Part shown: positions 44,728 through 54,639 of the stretch, one piece after another
Layout of the letters: the number at the start of each line of letters is the position of its first letter
How positions within the stretch are numbered: the first letter of the stretch is position 1
The notes under the pieces: model-generated
Told to the model about the DNA's origin: nothing
The model's database searches: none
Seen by the model: only the letters and a program-made list of their open reading frames with translations
Source of the DNA: an uncultured Saccharospirillaceae bacterium
GTDB lineage: Bacteria; Bacteroidota; Bacteroidia; Flavobacteriales_D; CAJJDF01
Reading direction: 5' to 3'
NCBI GenBank assembly: GCA_950054195.1
Contig: CATLPG010000003.1
Location: 1-64,000 of the forward strand
Length of the DNA stretch: 64,000 nt
Position numbers and translations under genes: made by a program

Positions 44728-46713
44728 ATGCCAATTTCACTCAGAGAAAAAAAACTATTTTTTCTATTTTCTAAATTGAATAGTGTCAATAATAGGAATG
44801 TCAGATTTACTCTTGTCGTAGATTATTTTTTAAACAATCAAAATAAATCTACAAACTTAATTGAAGTTCATTCTGAATTAGATAAAAAAATAGGGCTGAA
44901 CTCTTCACCTGAATCACTAAAAAGAGATATTTCAAATAGTGATTTAATGCACTATTTTCATGGGTTTTCTAAAAAACAAAAAATTGAAAAGGAGTTTAAT
45001 CTAAACCAAAAGCTCTATAAAACTTTAATTTCTTACGAGGAAAATACAGATGTTCTCGAAGAATTGATAACAGAATTCTTATTTAAGAAACAAGAAGATC
45101 CTATTAAGTATAAGGTTATACTTGAAATTTTTTATGAAGCATTAATAGAAAGAAATCTGATGTTTTTGAGACAAGCATCTAGTATGAAAGAAATAGGAGG
45201 CTTGACAAAACAATTACAAATTGACTTAAAAAAAGTACATTCTAAACATGAAAATGCAGATTTATTACTCTACAATGAATTCATTTTAAATAGTGATAAA
45301 AAATTCAATGATATTTTAAGAGTTTTAGTGAATAAAGTGTTCGAATTTATGCAGCTTCATTATGATCCAACACTTGATAAGCATAATAACAAAGCTTTCA
45401 AAAACAAGATATTTTATCTTGATAGCTCTTTTATAATGAGACTTTTTGGGTTTAATGATTTGATTCGCAGAGATAGAGCACTTGAACTAATAAAGATATT
45501 AAAAACTATTCCGAACGTTAAGTTTGTTGTCCATCAAGAAACAATAAATGAAACTAACAATGCAATTACAAACATTGTAAATAATGCCGAAAAATATATT
45601 AATAATCAAAGAGCTTTAATAGATAAGATTGGAAGATATTCAAAATGTAAACTCCATGCTTTAGAACTTTTTGATGACTTAAAAGCAAGTAAAAAAATCA
45701 GCTCTTACAAGGAGTTTAAGTTATATTATGGGAATGTAAGTAAAGTATTAAAACGAATATTTGGTAATGACTTTGAGCTAAATGATGAAAAATTTGAAAC
45801 TCCTGACCCAGACGTAAAATATAAAGATTTAGAGGATGAGATTTTTAAATTTGAATGGAAATCAGCAAATAGGTCAAGACACATTGCTGGTCTAATAACA
45901 TATCTAGCTGGCTTAAGAGGCTCTAATAATGTTAATTTATATGATATTCATCATTGGTTAATAACAACAGATCAAACAACCTTAAAAATTGATTTAGACC
46001 TTTGTTTTGCGGATGGATTTAAGAGTAAACCTGTTTGTATCTTACCGACAGAATTATTGACTGCATTGTCAGAACATAAAGATCTTGACGGAGAATATGT
46101 AGAGGTATTTAAGAAGTTTATGCTGTATTCAAATGTTTTTGAGAAGGAATATTCTGATGATGATCTCCTTATAATTAATGGCGTTATAGACTTAGTCGAA
46201 GAATATAAAACCACAGATTATAACCCTGATATAATGATTGATGCTTTAATAGAAGAAGATTTTTTGTCAGAAGTAAAAAAAAGATTTATTAAAGCTGAAA
46301 ATAAAACTAGCAAGAGAAAAAAAATTGCTGAATTTTTTGTAGAGCATTACAATAGGACTTATAAGGGTAAATACAATAAATTTATTAGTGCCAGATTTTC
46401 GATAAATTATAGAAACATAAAGCTTCTTTTCAGATTACCAGCTATAGTTCTCACTGGATGGTTTTGCTTTTTATTATTAAATTGGTCAGGATTCGAATTA
46501 GCTGATCCGAAAACATGGATTAAGATTGAAGAATGGGGAGAATTAGAAGCTGTTTTTACTATTATAGTTTCATCAGTTTGGTATATTACAAGAGTTATTT
46601 TTAAAAAAAGAATTCCTTTAAAAATTTCCACTTGGTATATGATTAAAAAATATAATTTAGATAAAAAAGAAGCTGAAAGCTTTGTTTCTCTCAATTTTAA
46701 AATTGATAAGTAA
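44728..46713 (+). CDS. Membrane-anchored PIN-like nuclease candidate, unknown function
   Basis: A solitary 661-residue gene, visibly more AT-rich than its neighbours. Residues 1-220 are helical and charged. The stretch KIFYLDSSFIMRLFG (Asp232), HQETINE (Glu271/Glu275), NLYDIHHWLITTDQTTL (Asp406, Asp415) has the order and context of the acidic metal-binding residues of PIN-domain nucleases, including the terminal TTD. The spacing between the second and third acids is long because of an inserted helical region. Two C-terminal membrane helices lie at about residues 567-588 and 608-625. I do not recognise the family. No partner gene is adjacent. A role in phage defence or RNA cleavage at the membrane is a guess; assignment of the PIN fold is moderate. 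Confidence 0.7.
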   Translation: MPISLREKKLFFLFSKLNSVNNRNVRFTLVVDYFLNNQNKSTNLIEVHSELDKKIGLNSSPESLKRDISNSDLMHYFHGFSKKQKIEKEFNLNQKLYKTLISYEENTDVLEELITEFLFKKQEDPIKYKVILEIFYEALIERNLMFLRQASSMKEIGGLTKQLQIDLKKVHSKHENADLLLYNEFILNSDKKFNDILRVLVNKVFEFMQLHYDPTLDKHNNKAFKNKIFYLDSSFIMRLFGFNDLIRRDRALELIKILKTIPNVKFVVHQETINETNNAITNIVNNAEKYINNQRALIDKIGRYSKCKLHALELFDDLKASKKISSYKEFKLYYGNVSKVLKRIFGNDFELNDEKFETPDPDVKYKDLEDEIFKFEWKSANRSRHIAGLITYLAGLRGSNNVNLYDIHHWLITTDQTTLKIDLDLCFADGFKSKPVCILPTELLTALSEHKDLDGEYVEVFKKFMLYSNVFEKEYSDDDLLIINGVIDLVEEYKTTDYNPDIMIDALIEEDFLSEVKKRFIKAENKTSKRKKIAEFFVEHYNRTYKGKYNKFISARFSINYRNIKLLFRLPAIVLTGWFCFLLLNWSGFELADPKTWIKIEEWGELEAVFTIIVSSVWYITRVIFKKRIPLKISTWYMIKKYNLDKKEAESFVSLNFKIDK

Positions 46714-46813
46714 TTAAAAAGCTTTTGCTAATAAGATATAGTTCATTGCTTTTGACGTTCACATAATAAAATTTCCGTCCACCATTAATTACATAAGTAA
46801 AGTAATTCCTTCA

Positions 46814-48169
46814 CTAAAAATAAATCACATACCCAATTAAAAAGTAGATCAATAAACCTACAACATCATTGGCAGTTGTAATAAACGGACCAGTAGCTAA
46901 GGCAGGGTCAATTTTTCGTTTGTGAAGTACAAGAGGTACGAGTGTTCCAAACAATCCCGCAAAAATGATAACAGCCATCAAGGAGATACTAACAGTTGTA
47001 CCTAGTTTTAAATCTTGCTGGATACCCCAAATAATAAAAAAGATGGCAACAGAACAAGCTAAACCATTAATTAATGCTATACCAAATTCTTTAAGCAGTT
47101 TGGTGTAGGTGTTGCCCATATCAATAGAATTAGTAGCTAAACTTTGCACAATAATAGCTGAAGATTGTACCCCAACATTACCTCCCATAGCGGCAATTAG
47201 GGGAATAAAAAAGGCCATTTCTGGAAAAGTACCTAATTGATGTTCAAACAGTCCTATAACTTGTGCGCCTAGCACCCCTCCAACTAAACCAACCATTAAC
47301 CAAGGAAGCCGTGCTTTGGTAATTGCCCAAATACTATCGTTTGACTCAATTTTTTCGGAGATACCACTCGCCATTTGATAATCCTTTACAGCCTCATCTT
47401 CCATTACATCAACAATATCGTCAATTGTAATTCTACCGAGTAGGAGGTTGTCATCACTTACAACCGGTATGGCAACTAAATCATATTTTTTCATGGATTT
47501 AGCTACTTCTTCAATGTCCTCATTTACATTTACCGAAATCACATCCGTCATGTAAAGGTCTTTCACTAAATCGTTATCCTTCGCAAAAAGTAAGCTTTTT
47601 AAAGAGAACATACCGATCAGTTGCTTGCCTTTGTCTATAACGTAAATGGTGTACACGTAGCTTACGTCTTCTGCTTGTTTTCTAAGTTCTGAGATACATT
47701 GTGTAACGTTCCAATCGTCTTTAACAGCAATAAACTCTGTTGCCATCCAAGCACCAGCTGTGTTTTCCTCATAGGCCATTAACGAAGCGATAGACTGTGC
47801 TTGTGCTTTGTCTTCAATTTGAGAAATTACACTTTGCTGCTTTTCTAGTGGTAACTCCGAGATGATATCAGCAGCATCATCAGAGTCCATATTGTCGATT
47901 TGTTCAGCGATTTCTTTAGCAGAAAATGCTTTCAAAAATATCTCACGAACATCTTCATCAAGTTCTACAATTACATCCGAAGCTAATTCATCCGTTAGTC
48001 TGCGAAAAATAAATTTAGCTTCCTCCAAGTTAACCACATCAAGGATTTCAGCAATATCGGCAGGGTGCATATTTACAACCTTCTCTTGAATGCTTTGCTC
48101 GTCTCCTTGATCAACCAGTAGTTGTAGTTGTTCAATAAACTCTTTATCTATTTTAATATGGTCAGACAT
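46814..48169 (-). CDS. mgtE: Magnesium transporter MgtE
   Basis: MgtE is a gated Mg2+ channel of the inner membrane. The 451-residue protein shows the N-terminal superhelical domain (MHPADIAEILDVV, DSDDAADIISELP), the CBS pair (VIDKGKQLIGMFSL, YDLVAIPVVSDDNLLLGRITIDDIVDVME) and five membrane helices with the GNVGVQSSA pore motif and PALATGPFITTANDVVGLLIYF. The first CBS lead-in reads ENTAGAWM where many have ENTAGRIM. It is the last gene of a minus-strand run with the polyprenyl synthase (4 bp apart) and rfbA. No terminator with a T-run was seen downstream. Confidence 0.95.
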   Translation of the reverse strand: MSDHIKIDKEFIEQLQLLVDQGDEQSIQEKVVNMHPADIAEILDVVNLEEAKFIFRRLTDELASDVIVELDEDVREIFLKAFSAKEIAEQIDNMDSDDAADIISELPLEKQQSVISQIEDKAQAQSIASLMAYEENTAGAWMATEFIAVKDDWNVTQCISELRKQAEDVSYVYTIYVIDKGKQLIGMFSLKSLLFAKDNDLVKDLYMTDVISVNVNEDIEEVAKSMKKYDLVAIPVVSDDNLLLGRITIDDIVDVMEDEAVKDYQMASGISEKIESNDSIWAITKARLPWLMVGLVGGVLGAQVIGLFEHQLGTFPEMAFFIPLIAAMGGNVGVQSSAIIVQSLATNSIDMGNTYTKLLKEFGIALINGLACSVAIFFIIWGIQQDLKLGTTVSISLMAVIIFAGLFGTLVPLVLHKRKIDPALATGPFITTANDVVGLLIYFLIGYVIYF

Positions 48170-48173
48170 TCGC

Positions 48174-49121
48174 TTATTTTTCTCTGCCTTTTAGTAAGCG
48201 TGTAAAATTATTAAAAATCTCGGTTGGGTAATCGTTTATTTGGCTAAGGTATTTGTCTGCTTCTGTATAATATTCATTAATAAGCTTTTCGCATGATTCT
48301 TTTATGTTTACTTTTTCGAACGCTTTGATCGTATTACTCACAGTCTCCTCATTATTCGGAGCGTTTAAAATTGATATGATTTCTTCTTTATTTTCACTTT
48401 TAAGTCCAAGAAGAAGGGGTAGAGCCTTTTTTCTATTTAAAATATCTCCTCCAACTACTTTTCCCATGCCTACACTTTTAGGATATAAATCCAAGTAATC
48501 ATCTTGAAGTTGAAAGGCTAATCCTAAGTTTAATCCGTACTGATAAATGTTTTTTGTAGAAGTTTCATCTGCATTAGAAAGGATAGCTCCAGCTTTTAAA
48601 CAAAAAGCCAATAAAACAGAAGTTTTGTTTTTGATCATTTCCAAGTATTCTGGTAAATCAACAAAATCTCGTTTTTCAAAATCCATATCGTCTTGTTGTC
48701 CCTCGCACAACCAAACAGCCATTTTATTGAAGGCTTTGAGTATTTTTGGTTGGTGTTGGATGGGTAAATCTTCGATTAACTGATAGGCTAGAATGAGCAT
48801 CACATCTCCCGACAAAATTGCCGCGTTTTCGTCCCATTTTTTATGCACAGTAGGCTTTCCTCTTCTCAAATCAGATTTATCCATGATATCATCATGCAAC
48901 AACGTGAAATTATGAAAAACTTCAACGGCAAGCGCCAGTGGAATAGCATCATCGGTATTTCCACCAAAGGCTTCCACAGTTTGTAAGAGTAAAGCGGGTC
49001 TAATTCGCTTACCATCTAATTGAAGAATGTATTTAACAGGGGCGTATAAGTTATGATCCTTAAGCGACTCTTGAAATTTTACTAATTCTTCATTTATTTG
49101 TTGTGTGATTGTAGTTGTCAA
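48174..49121 (-). CDS. Polyprenyl diphosphate synthase
   Basis: A 315-residue trans-type prenyltransferase that extends allylic diphosphates with isopentenyl diphosphate for quinone or other isoprenoid synthesis. Both aspartate-rich motifs are present: LLHDDIMDKSDLRRG near residue 85 and LQDDYLDLY near 205, together with the N-terminal GKRIRPALLL and the KTSVLLAFCLKAGA segment. Chain length cannot be decided here; farnesyl or geranylgeranyl are the usual products in this clade. Its ATG adjoins the stop of rfbA. Confidence 0.9.
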   Translation of the reverse strand: MTTTITQQINEELVKFQESLKDHNLYAPVKYILQLDGKRIRPALLLQTVEAFGGNTDDAIPLALAVEVFHNFTLLHDDIMDKSDLRRGKPTVHKKWDENAAILSGDVMLILAYQLIEDLPIQHQPKILKAFNKMAVWLCEGQQDDMDFEKRDFVDLPEYLEMIKNKTSVLLAFCLKAGAILSNADETSTKNIYQYGLNLGLAFQLQDDYLDLYPKSVGMGKVVGGDILNRKKALPLLLGLKSENKEEIISILNAPNNEETVSNTIKAFEKVNIKESCEKLINEYYTEADKYLSQINDYPTEIFNNFTRLLKGREK

Positions 49122-49988
49122 TTAATCTTCTTTTACTAAACTCATTAAATAATCTCCGTAACCGCTTTTAAGTAGTGGCTTTGCTATTTCTTTTAGTTGG
49201 TCTTTATCAATAAATCCTCTTCTATAAGCAACAGCTTCTATACATCCAATTTTTAGTCCTTGACGATCTTCAATTACTTGCACAAACTGACTAGCTTGTA
49301 TAAGTGATTGAAAAGTTCCTGTATCGAGCCAAGCTGTACCAATATCTAATACCGAAACACTAAGTTTTCCTTGCTTGAGGTATTCGTTATTTACATCGGT
49401 AATTTCGTACTCACCTCTAGCACTAGGCTTTATGTTTTTAGCAATTTCAACTACGCTATTATCGTAAAAATAAAGTCCTGGAACTGCATAGTTTGATTTT
49501 GGTTTGGTTGGTTTTTCTTCAATGGATAGTGCTTTCATATCATCATCAAACTCAACAACTCCATACCTTTCTGGATCTGAAACGTGGTAGGCAAAAACAA
49601 CACCACCATCAGGATCAACCTGTTGTTGGAGCATTTTTGATAAATCTGTTCCGTAAAAAATATTGTCTCCTAGTACCAATGCTACAGAATCATCGCCAAT
49701 AAATTCTTCTCCTAAAACGAATGCTTGTGCTAGTCCGTTAGGGACTTCTTGTACTTGGTAGCTAAATTTACACCCAAGGTGACTACCATCTCCTAATAAT
49801 TTTTCGAAGTTTGGGAGGTCATGTGGAGTAGATATAATTAAGATTTCATTAATTCCAGCACTCATTAAGGTAGAGAGTGGGTAATAAATCATTGGTTTGT
49901 TGTATATGGGCATCAGTTGTTTACTTACTGCCAATGTCAGTGGGTGTAGTCTGGTTCCTGCACCACCAGCTAAAATAATTCCTTTCAT
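49122..49988 (-). CDS. rfbA: Glucose-1-phosphate thymidylyltransferase
   Basis: RfbA/RmlA makes dTDP-glucose, the first step to dTDP-L-rhamnose and related sugars of surface polysaccharide. The 288-residue protein starts with [18 protein letters not shown], followed by [30 protein letters not shown], a VVEFDD segment and GTAWLDTGT, all diagnostic. Other rml genes are not next to it. The intergenic gap upstream contains a palindromic repeat element. Confidence 0.96.
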   Translation of the reverse strand: MKGIILAGGAGTRLHPLTLAVSKQLMPIYNKPMIYYPLSTLMSAGINEILIISTPHDLPNFEKLLGDGSHLGCKFSYQVQEVPNGLAQAFVLGEEFIGDDSVALVLGDNIFYGTDLSKMLQQQVDPDGGVVFAYHVSDPERYGVVEFDDDMKALSIEEKPTKPKSNYAVPGLYFYDNSVVEIAKNIKPSARGEYEITDVNNEYLKQGKLSVSVLDIGTAWLDTGTFQSLIQASQFVQVIEDRQGLKIGCIEAVAYRRGFIDKDQLKEIAKPLLKSGYGDYLMSLVKED

Positions 49989-50067
49989 ACGCTTAAAATA
50001 AAATAACTACTTATTAATATGATTCCTGATTTAATCATGGTGATTGTTGTTGGCTCAGTTATTGTAG

Positions 50068-50107
50068 CCCACCTGACTGCCGTTAGGCAAGTTCATGGGC
50101 TTTCATA
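50068..50107. repeat. 40-bp palindromic repeat, copy A
   Basis: In the 291-bp gap between rlmN and rfbA. It matches copy B (58970-59009, opposite orientation) at 36 of 40 positions. It folds as an outer stem GCCCA/TGGGC (50067-50071 with 50096-50100) and an inner hairpin TGCC-GTTA-GGCA. The outer closing pair is G-C here and C-G in copy B, a compensatory change. It is probably a REP-like dispersed element. The rest of this gap shows nothing else that I can identify. Confidence 0.6.
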
Positions 50108-50279
50108 GTGATAATTTACGTGTGTAAACGAAAATACCATTTAATACGATAAAAGAGAAATCTTAATGGATTAAGAATGGGTTAAGTGATTGAAGAACTT
50201 ATTTCCGAAAAAAATCAAGTTCGCACATTTTGTTCGTTGCAACCCCACTTTTTGAAATTATAACCTTGGGTCTTAAATA

Positions 50280-51326
50280 TTAATTTTTATTTGCCAGTTG
50301 ACCACAGGCAGCGTCAATGTCTTTACCTCTACTTCTTCGTATGCTTGCTGGAACTTTGTGTTTTCTCAAATAGTTTGCAAATTGGTCTGTAACCTCATCG
50401 GATGAGCGTCTAAAAATGCCATCATCAATAGCATTGTATTCGATAAGGTTTACTTTACAAGGAACGTGTTTAGCAAAAGAAATAAGGTTCTTTGCATCAT
50501 CGAGTGTATCGTTATAATCTTTGAAAAGACAGTATTCGTAGGTTACTTTTTTACCTGTTTCTTTGTGATAATAGATAAGTGCTTCTGCAAGTGATTCTAA
50601 AGAGTTTTGCTCATTGATCGCCATTATTTTATCACGCTTTTCATCGTTTGCTGCATGAAGAGACAGAGCAAGATTTACTTTTACTCCATCATCAGCTAGT
50701 TTTTTAATCATTTTAGCAATACCAGCGGTAGAAATTGTAATTCTTCTTGAAGCCATGTTTAAACCATCTGGTGAAGTAATTTTTTCGATAGATGTTAAGG
50801 TGTTTTTATAGTTAAGGAGCGGTTCTCCCATGCCCATATAAACGATATTTGTTAGTCCTTCACCGTATTTTTCTTTTGTAATACGATTTATTTCGACTAC
50901 TTGATCGTAAATTTCATCATAGGAGAGGTTTCTTACGCGTTTGAGCTTTCCTGTAGCACAAAACTCACAAGCAAGGCTACAGCCAACTTGTGTAGAGATA
51001 CATGCTGTTTTTCTATCTTTTGTAGGAATCATTACTCCTTCAACAATGTTATTGTCGTATAAAGAAAAAGCTATTTTAATGGTGCCATCACTACTTACTT
51101 GCTTGCTTTTAATATCAAGGGTGTTGAAGGTATAGTGTTGAGCAAGGAGGTCACGTGTGTTTTTAGAGATGTTAGTCATTTCATCAAAGGAGACCAACGA
51201 TTTTTTCCATACCCACTCATGAACTTGCTTGGCTCTAAAAGCTTTTTCGCCATTAGCAAGAAAAAAGGCAGTTAAGTCTTCTAAGGAAGTGGTGCGAATA
51301 TTTTTTTTAGGGTTTTCTGTAATCAT
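50280..51326 (-). CDS. rlmN: 23S rRNA / tRNA adenine C2-methyltransferase RlmN
   Basis: A radical-SAM enzyme that methylates C2 of A2503 in 23S rRNA and A37 of some tRNAs. The 348-residue protein has the SAM-cluster motif GCSLACEFCATG, the GMGEPLLNY motif, the ISTAG and ALSLHA segments, and a C-terminal AACGQL cysteine that forms the methyl-carrying or disulfide site with the conserved upstream cysteine. Length normal. It is the last gene of a minus-strand run after the SPOR protein, 6 bp away. Confidence 0.96.
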   Translation of the reverse strand: MITENPKKNIRTTSLEDLTAFFLANGEKAFRAKQVHEWVWKKSLVSFDEMTNISKNTRDLLAQHYTFNTLDIKSKQVSSDGTIKIAFSLYDNNIVEGVMIPTKDRKTACISTQVGCSLACEFCATGKLKRVRNLSYDEIYDQVVEINRITKEKYGEGLTNIVYMGMGEPLLNYKNTLTSIEKITSPDGLNMASRRITISTAGIAKMIKKLADDGVKVNLALSLHAANDEKRDKIMAINEQNSLESLAEALIYYHKETGKKVTYEYCLFKDYNDTLDDAKNLISFAKHVPCKVNLIEYNAIDDGIFRRSSDEVTDQFANYLRKHKVPASIRRSRGKDIDAACGQLANKN

Positions 51327-51332
51327 GAACTC

Positions 51333-51869
51333 CTATGGGATTTTAGGGAGTTCAATTTGATCTTTAACTACAATAGCATAAGGAAAAGCATTTTTTAACT
51401 CATTTTGTAGTTTTTGTGCTTCGAGTTTTGTTCTAAAATCACCAACACGTAGCCTGAAATTTGGCTGATCATACTTCATATATGGCCTAACAGATGGGTA
51501 AGAAGCAACAAATTTAGCTCGTTCTCCAACTACTAAATCTTTATTGCTAGATGCAATAATTTGTAGTCTGTAACCATCTATTTGAATATTTGCTTTACCT
51601 GGTTTAGTAGTCCCTAGCTCTTTAACTAAAGCATCAATTCTTTCATCTTTATTAATAGTAACTTCACCTTTAGATTCTGTAGGAATTAGCTCATTAATTA
51701 CTTTAATAGGAGATTCTTTTTTAACGGTATCCTTTTGTAAAAGAGAGTAATCCTTTTTGAGGATAGCATTAGGATGCTGACTAGCAGGGAACAATCTCCA
51801 ATCCCCGTTTTCTTGTGAAAGAGCGGTATTAATTGTTAATAAGCAAAATATGTAAATAAAAATCTTCAT
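51333..51869 (-). CDS. Exported SPOR-domain protein
   Basis: A 178-residue protein with a signal peptide (MKIFIYIFCLLTINTALSQ), a central linker and a C-terminal SPOR domain (YRLQIIASSNKDLVVGERAKF to LKNAFPYAIVVKD) that should bind septal peptidoglycan. Family known widely in Bacteroidota, role presumably in cell-envelope organisation. A TACCTTTA box 3 bp before the ATG may be an internal promoter. Located between the OmpA lipoprotein and rlmN. Confidence 0.85.
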   Translation of the reverse strand: MKIFIYIFCLLTINTALSQENGDWRLFPASQHPNAILKKDYSLLQKDTVKKESPIKVINELIPTESKGEVTINKDERIDALVKELGTTKPGKANIQIDGYRLQIIASSNKDLVVGERAKFVASYPSVRPYMKYDQPNFRLRVGDFRTKLEAQKLQNELKNAFPYAIVVKDQIELPKIP

Positions 51870-51901
51870 AGTTAAAGGTACTTCAAAAACGAAGCCAAAA
51901 A

Positions 51902-52885
51902 TTAATTATTTGAAATAATCTCAAAAAGCTTGTTCAAGTTTGGAGTTAAAATAACTTCAATTCTTCTGTTTTTAGCTTTGTCTTCGCTTACTGGTAAATA
52001 CTCACTTCTACCAGCTGCAGTTAATATTTTAGGATCAATCGTAGAGTTAGCTGTCATTATTTCAACAACTGCTGTAGCTCTTAAAACACTGAGTTCCCAG
52101 TTGTTTTTTGGGTGAACACTAGACGATAGTTTATCAGTATCAGTATGGCCTTCAACTACTATTTCTAATTCATCTTCGCTTTCTAGTGCTTTAGCTAAGT
52201 CGATAATAGCTAGTTTACCTTTGCTATCTACTTTTGTACTTCCGCTAGGGAACAGAAGCTTTGCTTCTAGGCTTACATAGACTTTACCATTTTTTTGCTC
52301 TACAGTTAATCCTTTGTCCTTGTAGGCTAATAAAGCAGTTTGAATTTTTTCTTTAAGTGCATTAACAGCAGCATCTTTTTCAGCAATAATTTGCTCAAGT
52401 TCTTTTACACGAGCCTCTCTTTCTGCTAATGCCTTTTCTTTAGCTTCAAGTTGCTTTCTAAGAGTTTCTAGTTCGCTTTCAAGTTTGTTTAATCGGTCTT
52501 CTTTTTGCTGAAGAGATAGTTGTGTTTGCTCTAGGGATGAAGAAAGCGTAGAGTTTTCTTTATCTGTACTTGCTAATAACCTGTCGTATCTTTTTAATAC
52601 GGCATCGTATAAGTTCTCCAGTTTATCGTACTGATCTTCTTTGTCTTTAAATCTTCTTTTAATATCAGTTAATTCCGTTTGCGTTGAAATAACTTCTCTT
52701 TGTGAAGCTTTAAGTTTTTGAGTTAACTCTTTATTTTCAGCTGCTAAACCTTGTTGTCCAGATTTAAGCTCATTTAATTCTTTTTCACATTTTTCTGCTT
52801 TGGCTTTTAAATCTTCATATTTTCTTGCAGGAATACAAGAGATTAAGCCAGCTAAAACAAAAATTGGTAGTGTTTTCTTAATCAT
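51902..52885 (-). CDS. OmpA-family lipoprotein with coiled coil
   Basis: The 327-residue protein has a lipobox (acylated Cys17, LISC), a long coiled coil of about residues 25-185 (EKCEKELNELKS to EKIQTAL) and a C-terminal OmpA-like peptidoglycan-binding domain with LFPSGSTKVDSKGK, VVEGHTDTD, LSVLRATAVVEIM and KNRRIEVIL. It is expected to tether the outer membrane to peptidoglycan across the periplasm. It lies 4 bp after the substrate-binding protein gene. Confidence 0.9.
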   Translation of the reverse strand: MIKKTLPIFVLAGLISCIPARKYEDLKAKAEKCEKELNELKSGQQGLAAENKELTQKLKASQREVISTQTELTDIKRRFKDKEDQYDKLENLYDAVLKRYDRLLASTDKENSTLSSSLEQTQLSLQQKEDRLNKLESELETLRKQLEAKEKALAEREARVKELEQIIAEKDAAVNALKEKIQTALLAYKDKGLTVEQKNGKVYVSLEAKLLFPSGSTKVDSKGKLAIIDLAKALESEDELEIVVEGHTDTDKLSSSVHPKNNWELSVLRATAVVEIMTANSTIDPKILTAAGRSEYLPVSEDKAKNRRIEVILTPNLNKLFEIISNN

Positions 52886-52889
52886 TTTT

Positions 52890-54530
52890 TTATTCTTTAA
52901 TGTAAACTTCTCTAAAGTCTCTATAGTCTAGAGGGTTTGCATGGAAATTTTCTACTCTCTTAGTAGTTAAAAACTCAAGGTCATTATAAAGTAGTGGAAT
53001 TAAAGCAGCATCATCAATTAGTACTTGATCAGCTTTTTTGTACGTACTCAATCTTGCATTTAAATCTTGTTCCATTGCTGCTTGTTCTAATAACTTTGTG
53101 TATGTTTCATTTTTATAGTCAGAGAAGTTGTTTTTAGAATATAATTGCAAGAAATTTTCTGGACTAACAAAGTCTGCTATCCATCCATAACGATAAATAT
53201 CTAAATCATTGTTTTCGCTTCTAACTCTATTGGTCAATTCAGACTGTGTCATAGAAGCATCAAATTTCACATTAATGTTTAAGTTTTTGTTAAGCATTTC
53301 TACTACTTCTCCCATGTAAACGGAGTCTACTCTAACACGTCTAGTATGTAAGGTGATTTCAGGGAATCCAACTCCATTAGGATAACCAGCTTTAGCTATG
53401 TGTTCTTTTGCTTTTACTGGATCGTATTTAAACCCTTTGAAATCAGTATTGTTAAATATTTCTAATGTAGGCACAATACCTCCATGAGCAGGTTTAAAAT
53501 CTCCTTGAAGGGCTGAGTCTGCAATATGCTGCTTATTGATAGCATAGTTAAATGCTTTTCGAACATCAATATTGTTAAATACCTCATTTCTGAAATTGAA
53601 GCTGATGATTTTAATCGTTAAACCAGGAAAAGATGTATAATTAAAATCATTGTTTTTTCCTGCTCTAGCTTCTTCAATAGAAGGCAAGATGTTCCCTAGT
53701 TGGCTACTTGGTACTTCACGTATAAAGTCTAACTTACCATCTCTAAAGTTGTTGATTTCAGTGGTTTTATCAGAAAAAGTATAGTTAAGACCATCAAGAT
53801 AGGGAAGTGCATTACCTTCGGCATCAGTTTTCCAATAGTTTTCGTTCTTAACTAATTCAATCTTTTCATTATCAACTACCGTTTTAACCTTAAAAGGTCC
53901 CGTTCCTATAGCTTTAGTAAAATCACCATCAGCTAGCGCGTCAGCTACTTCTGGTGGATACACAACATAAGAAGCAATATTCATAAAGCTAAGAAAATCG
54001 CTAAAAGGTTTTTTAAGCTCGAATTGGATTATTGAATCATTTAAAATTTTAATACCATCAACATTGCTTGTTCCATCTTTAACACCAGATATTTTATCAC
54101 AAAATTGATCTCCGTAATCATTTCTTCTATTTGACCCTAATTGGCAAAGCTTATCAAAGCACGCTTTAACATCTTCTATTGTTACTTTTCGCTTTTTGAA
54201 GTCTGGAGTTTCATGGAAATAAACATCCTTTCTAAGGGTAAAAGTGAAAACGGTATTGTTTTCATTGGCTTCCCATTTTGTAGCTAGAGCAGGCTCAATT
54301 TCTAAGGTTTTAGGGTTAAGTTTTACGAGTCCTTCATAAATTTGAGTAGACACTGCCATCGACTCATAGTTAAGAATTTTTGGAGGGAATAAAGTCGTTA
54401 TTTCTCCCCCTAAATTCAGGCGAAGGGTACCCCCGTTTTTATCTGATTGTTTTTTTGTTGTTTTGGTTGAATCACAAGCGATTAAAACAACCATTGAAAC
54501 TAAAATAAATGCTATTTTTTTCATACTCAT
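52890..54530 (-). CDS. Family 5 peptide/oligo-ligand ABC transporter binding lipoprotein
   Basis: An extracytoplasmic solute-binding protein of the OppA/DppA type (SBP_bac_5). The frame opens with TTG at 54539, but the ATG at 54530 (or 54524) begins the lipoprotein leader KKIAFILVSMVVLIAC, so I use the ATG. The body shows LNLGGEITTLFPP, a paired QIYEGLVKLNPKTLEIEPAL and WEANENNTVFTFTLRKDVYFH, AIGTGPFKV and the later DLDIYRYGWIADF. No permease or ATPase gene follows; instead envelope proteins and rlmN, so it is an orphan or acts elsewhere. About 546 residues. Confidence 0.9.
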   Translation of the reverse strand: MSMKKIAFILVSMVVLIACDSTKTTKKQSDKNGGTLRLNLGGEITTLFPPKILNYESMAVSTQIYEGLVKLNPKTLEIEPALATKWEANENNTVFTFTLRKDVYFHETPDFKKRKVTIEDVKACFDKLCQLGSNRRNDYGDQFCDKISGVKDGTSNVDGIKILNDSIIQFELKKPFSDFLSFMNIASYVVYPPEVADALADGDFTKAIGTGPFKVKTVVDNEKIELVKNENYWKTDAEGNALPYLDGLNYTFSDKTTEINNFRDGKLDFIREVPSSQLGNILPSIEEARAGKNNDFNYTSFPGLTIKIISFNFRNEVFNNIDVRKAFNYAINKQHIADSALQGDFKPAHGGIVPTLEIFNNTDFKGFKYDPVKAKEHIAKAGYPNGVGFPEITLHTRRVRVDSVYMGEVVEMLNKNLNINVKFDASMTQSELTNRVRSENNDLDIYRYGWIADFVSPENFLQLYSKNNFSDYKNETYTKLLEQAAMEQDLNARLSTYKKADQVLIDDAALIPLLYNDLEFLTTKRVENFHANPLDYRDFREVYIKE

Positions 54531-54639
54531 TTCTTGCAAGCTACTAATATATCACTTTTGTTTTAGCAAGTAAAAAGAAAAGCAATGAATTTGACTATAA
54601 AAGCCATTATCTATCCATTGAAATTTAGCAAACTATAAT

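Noticed and set aside
46407-46694. 95-residue minus-strand frame within the PIN-like gene
   Set aside because: Shadow of an AT-rich coding region with no signal or family.
54530-54539. TTG start of the binding-protein frame
   Set aside because: An ATG at 54530 fits the lipoprotein leader better.
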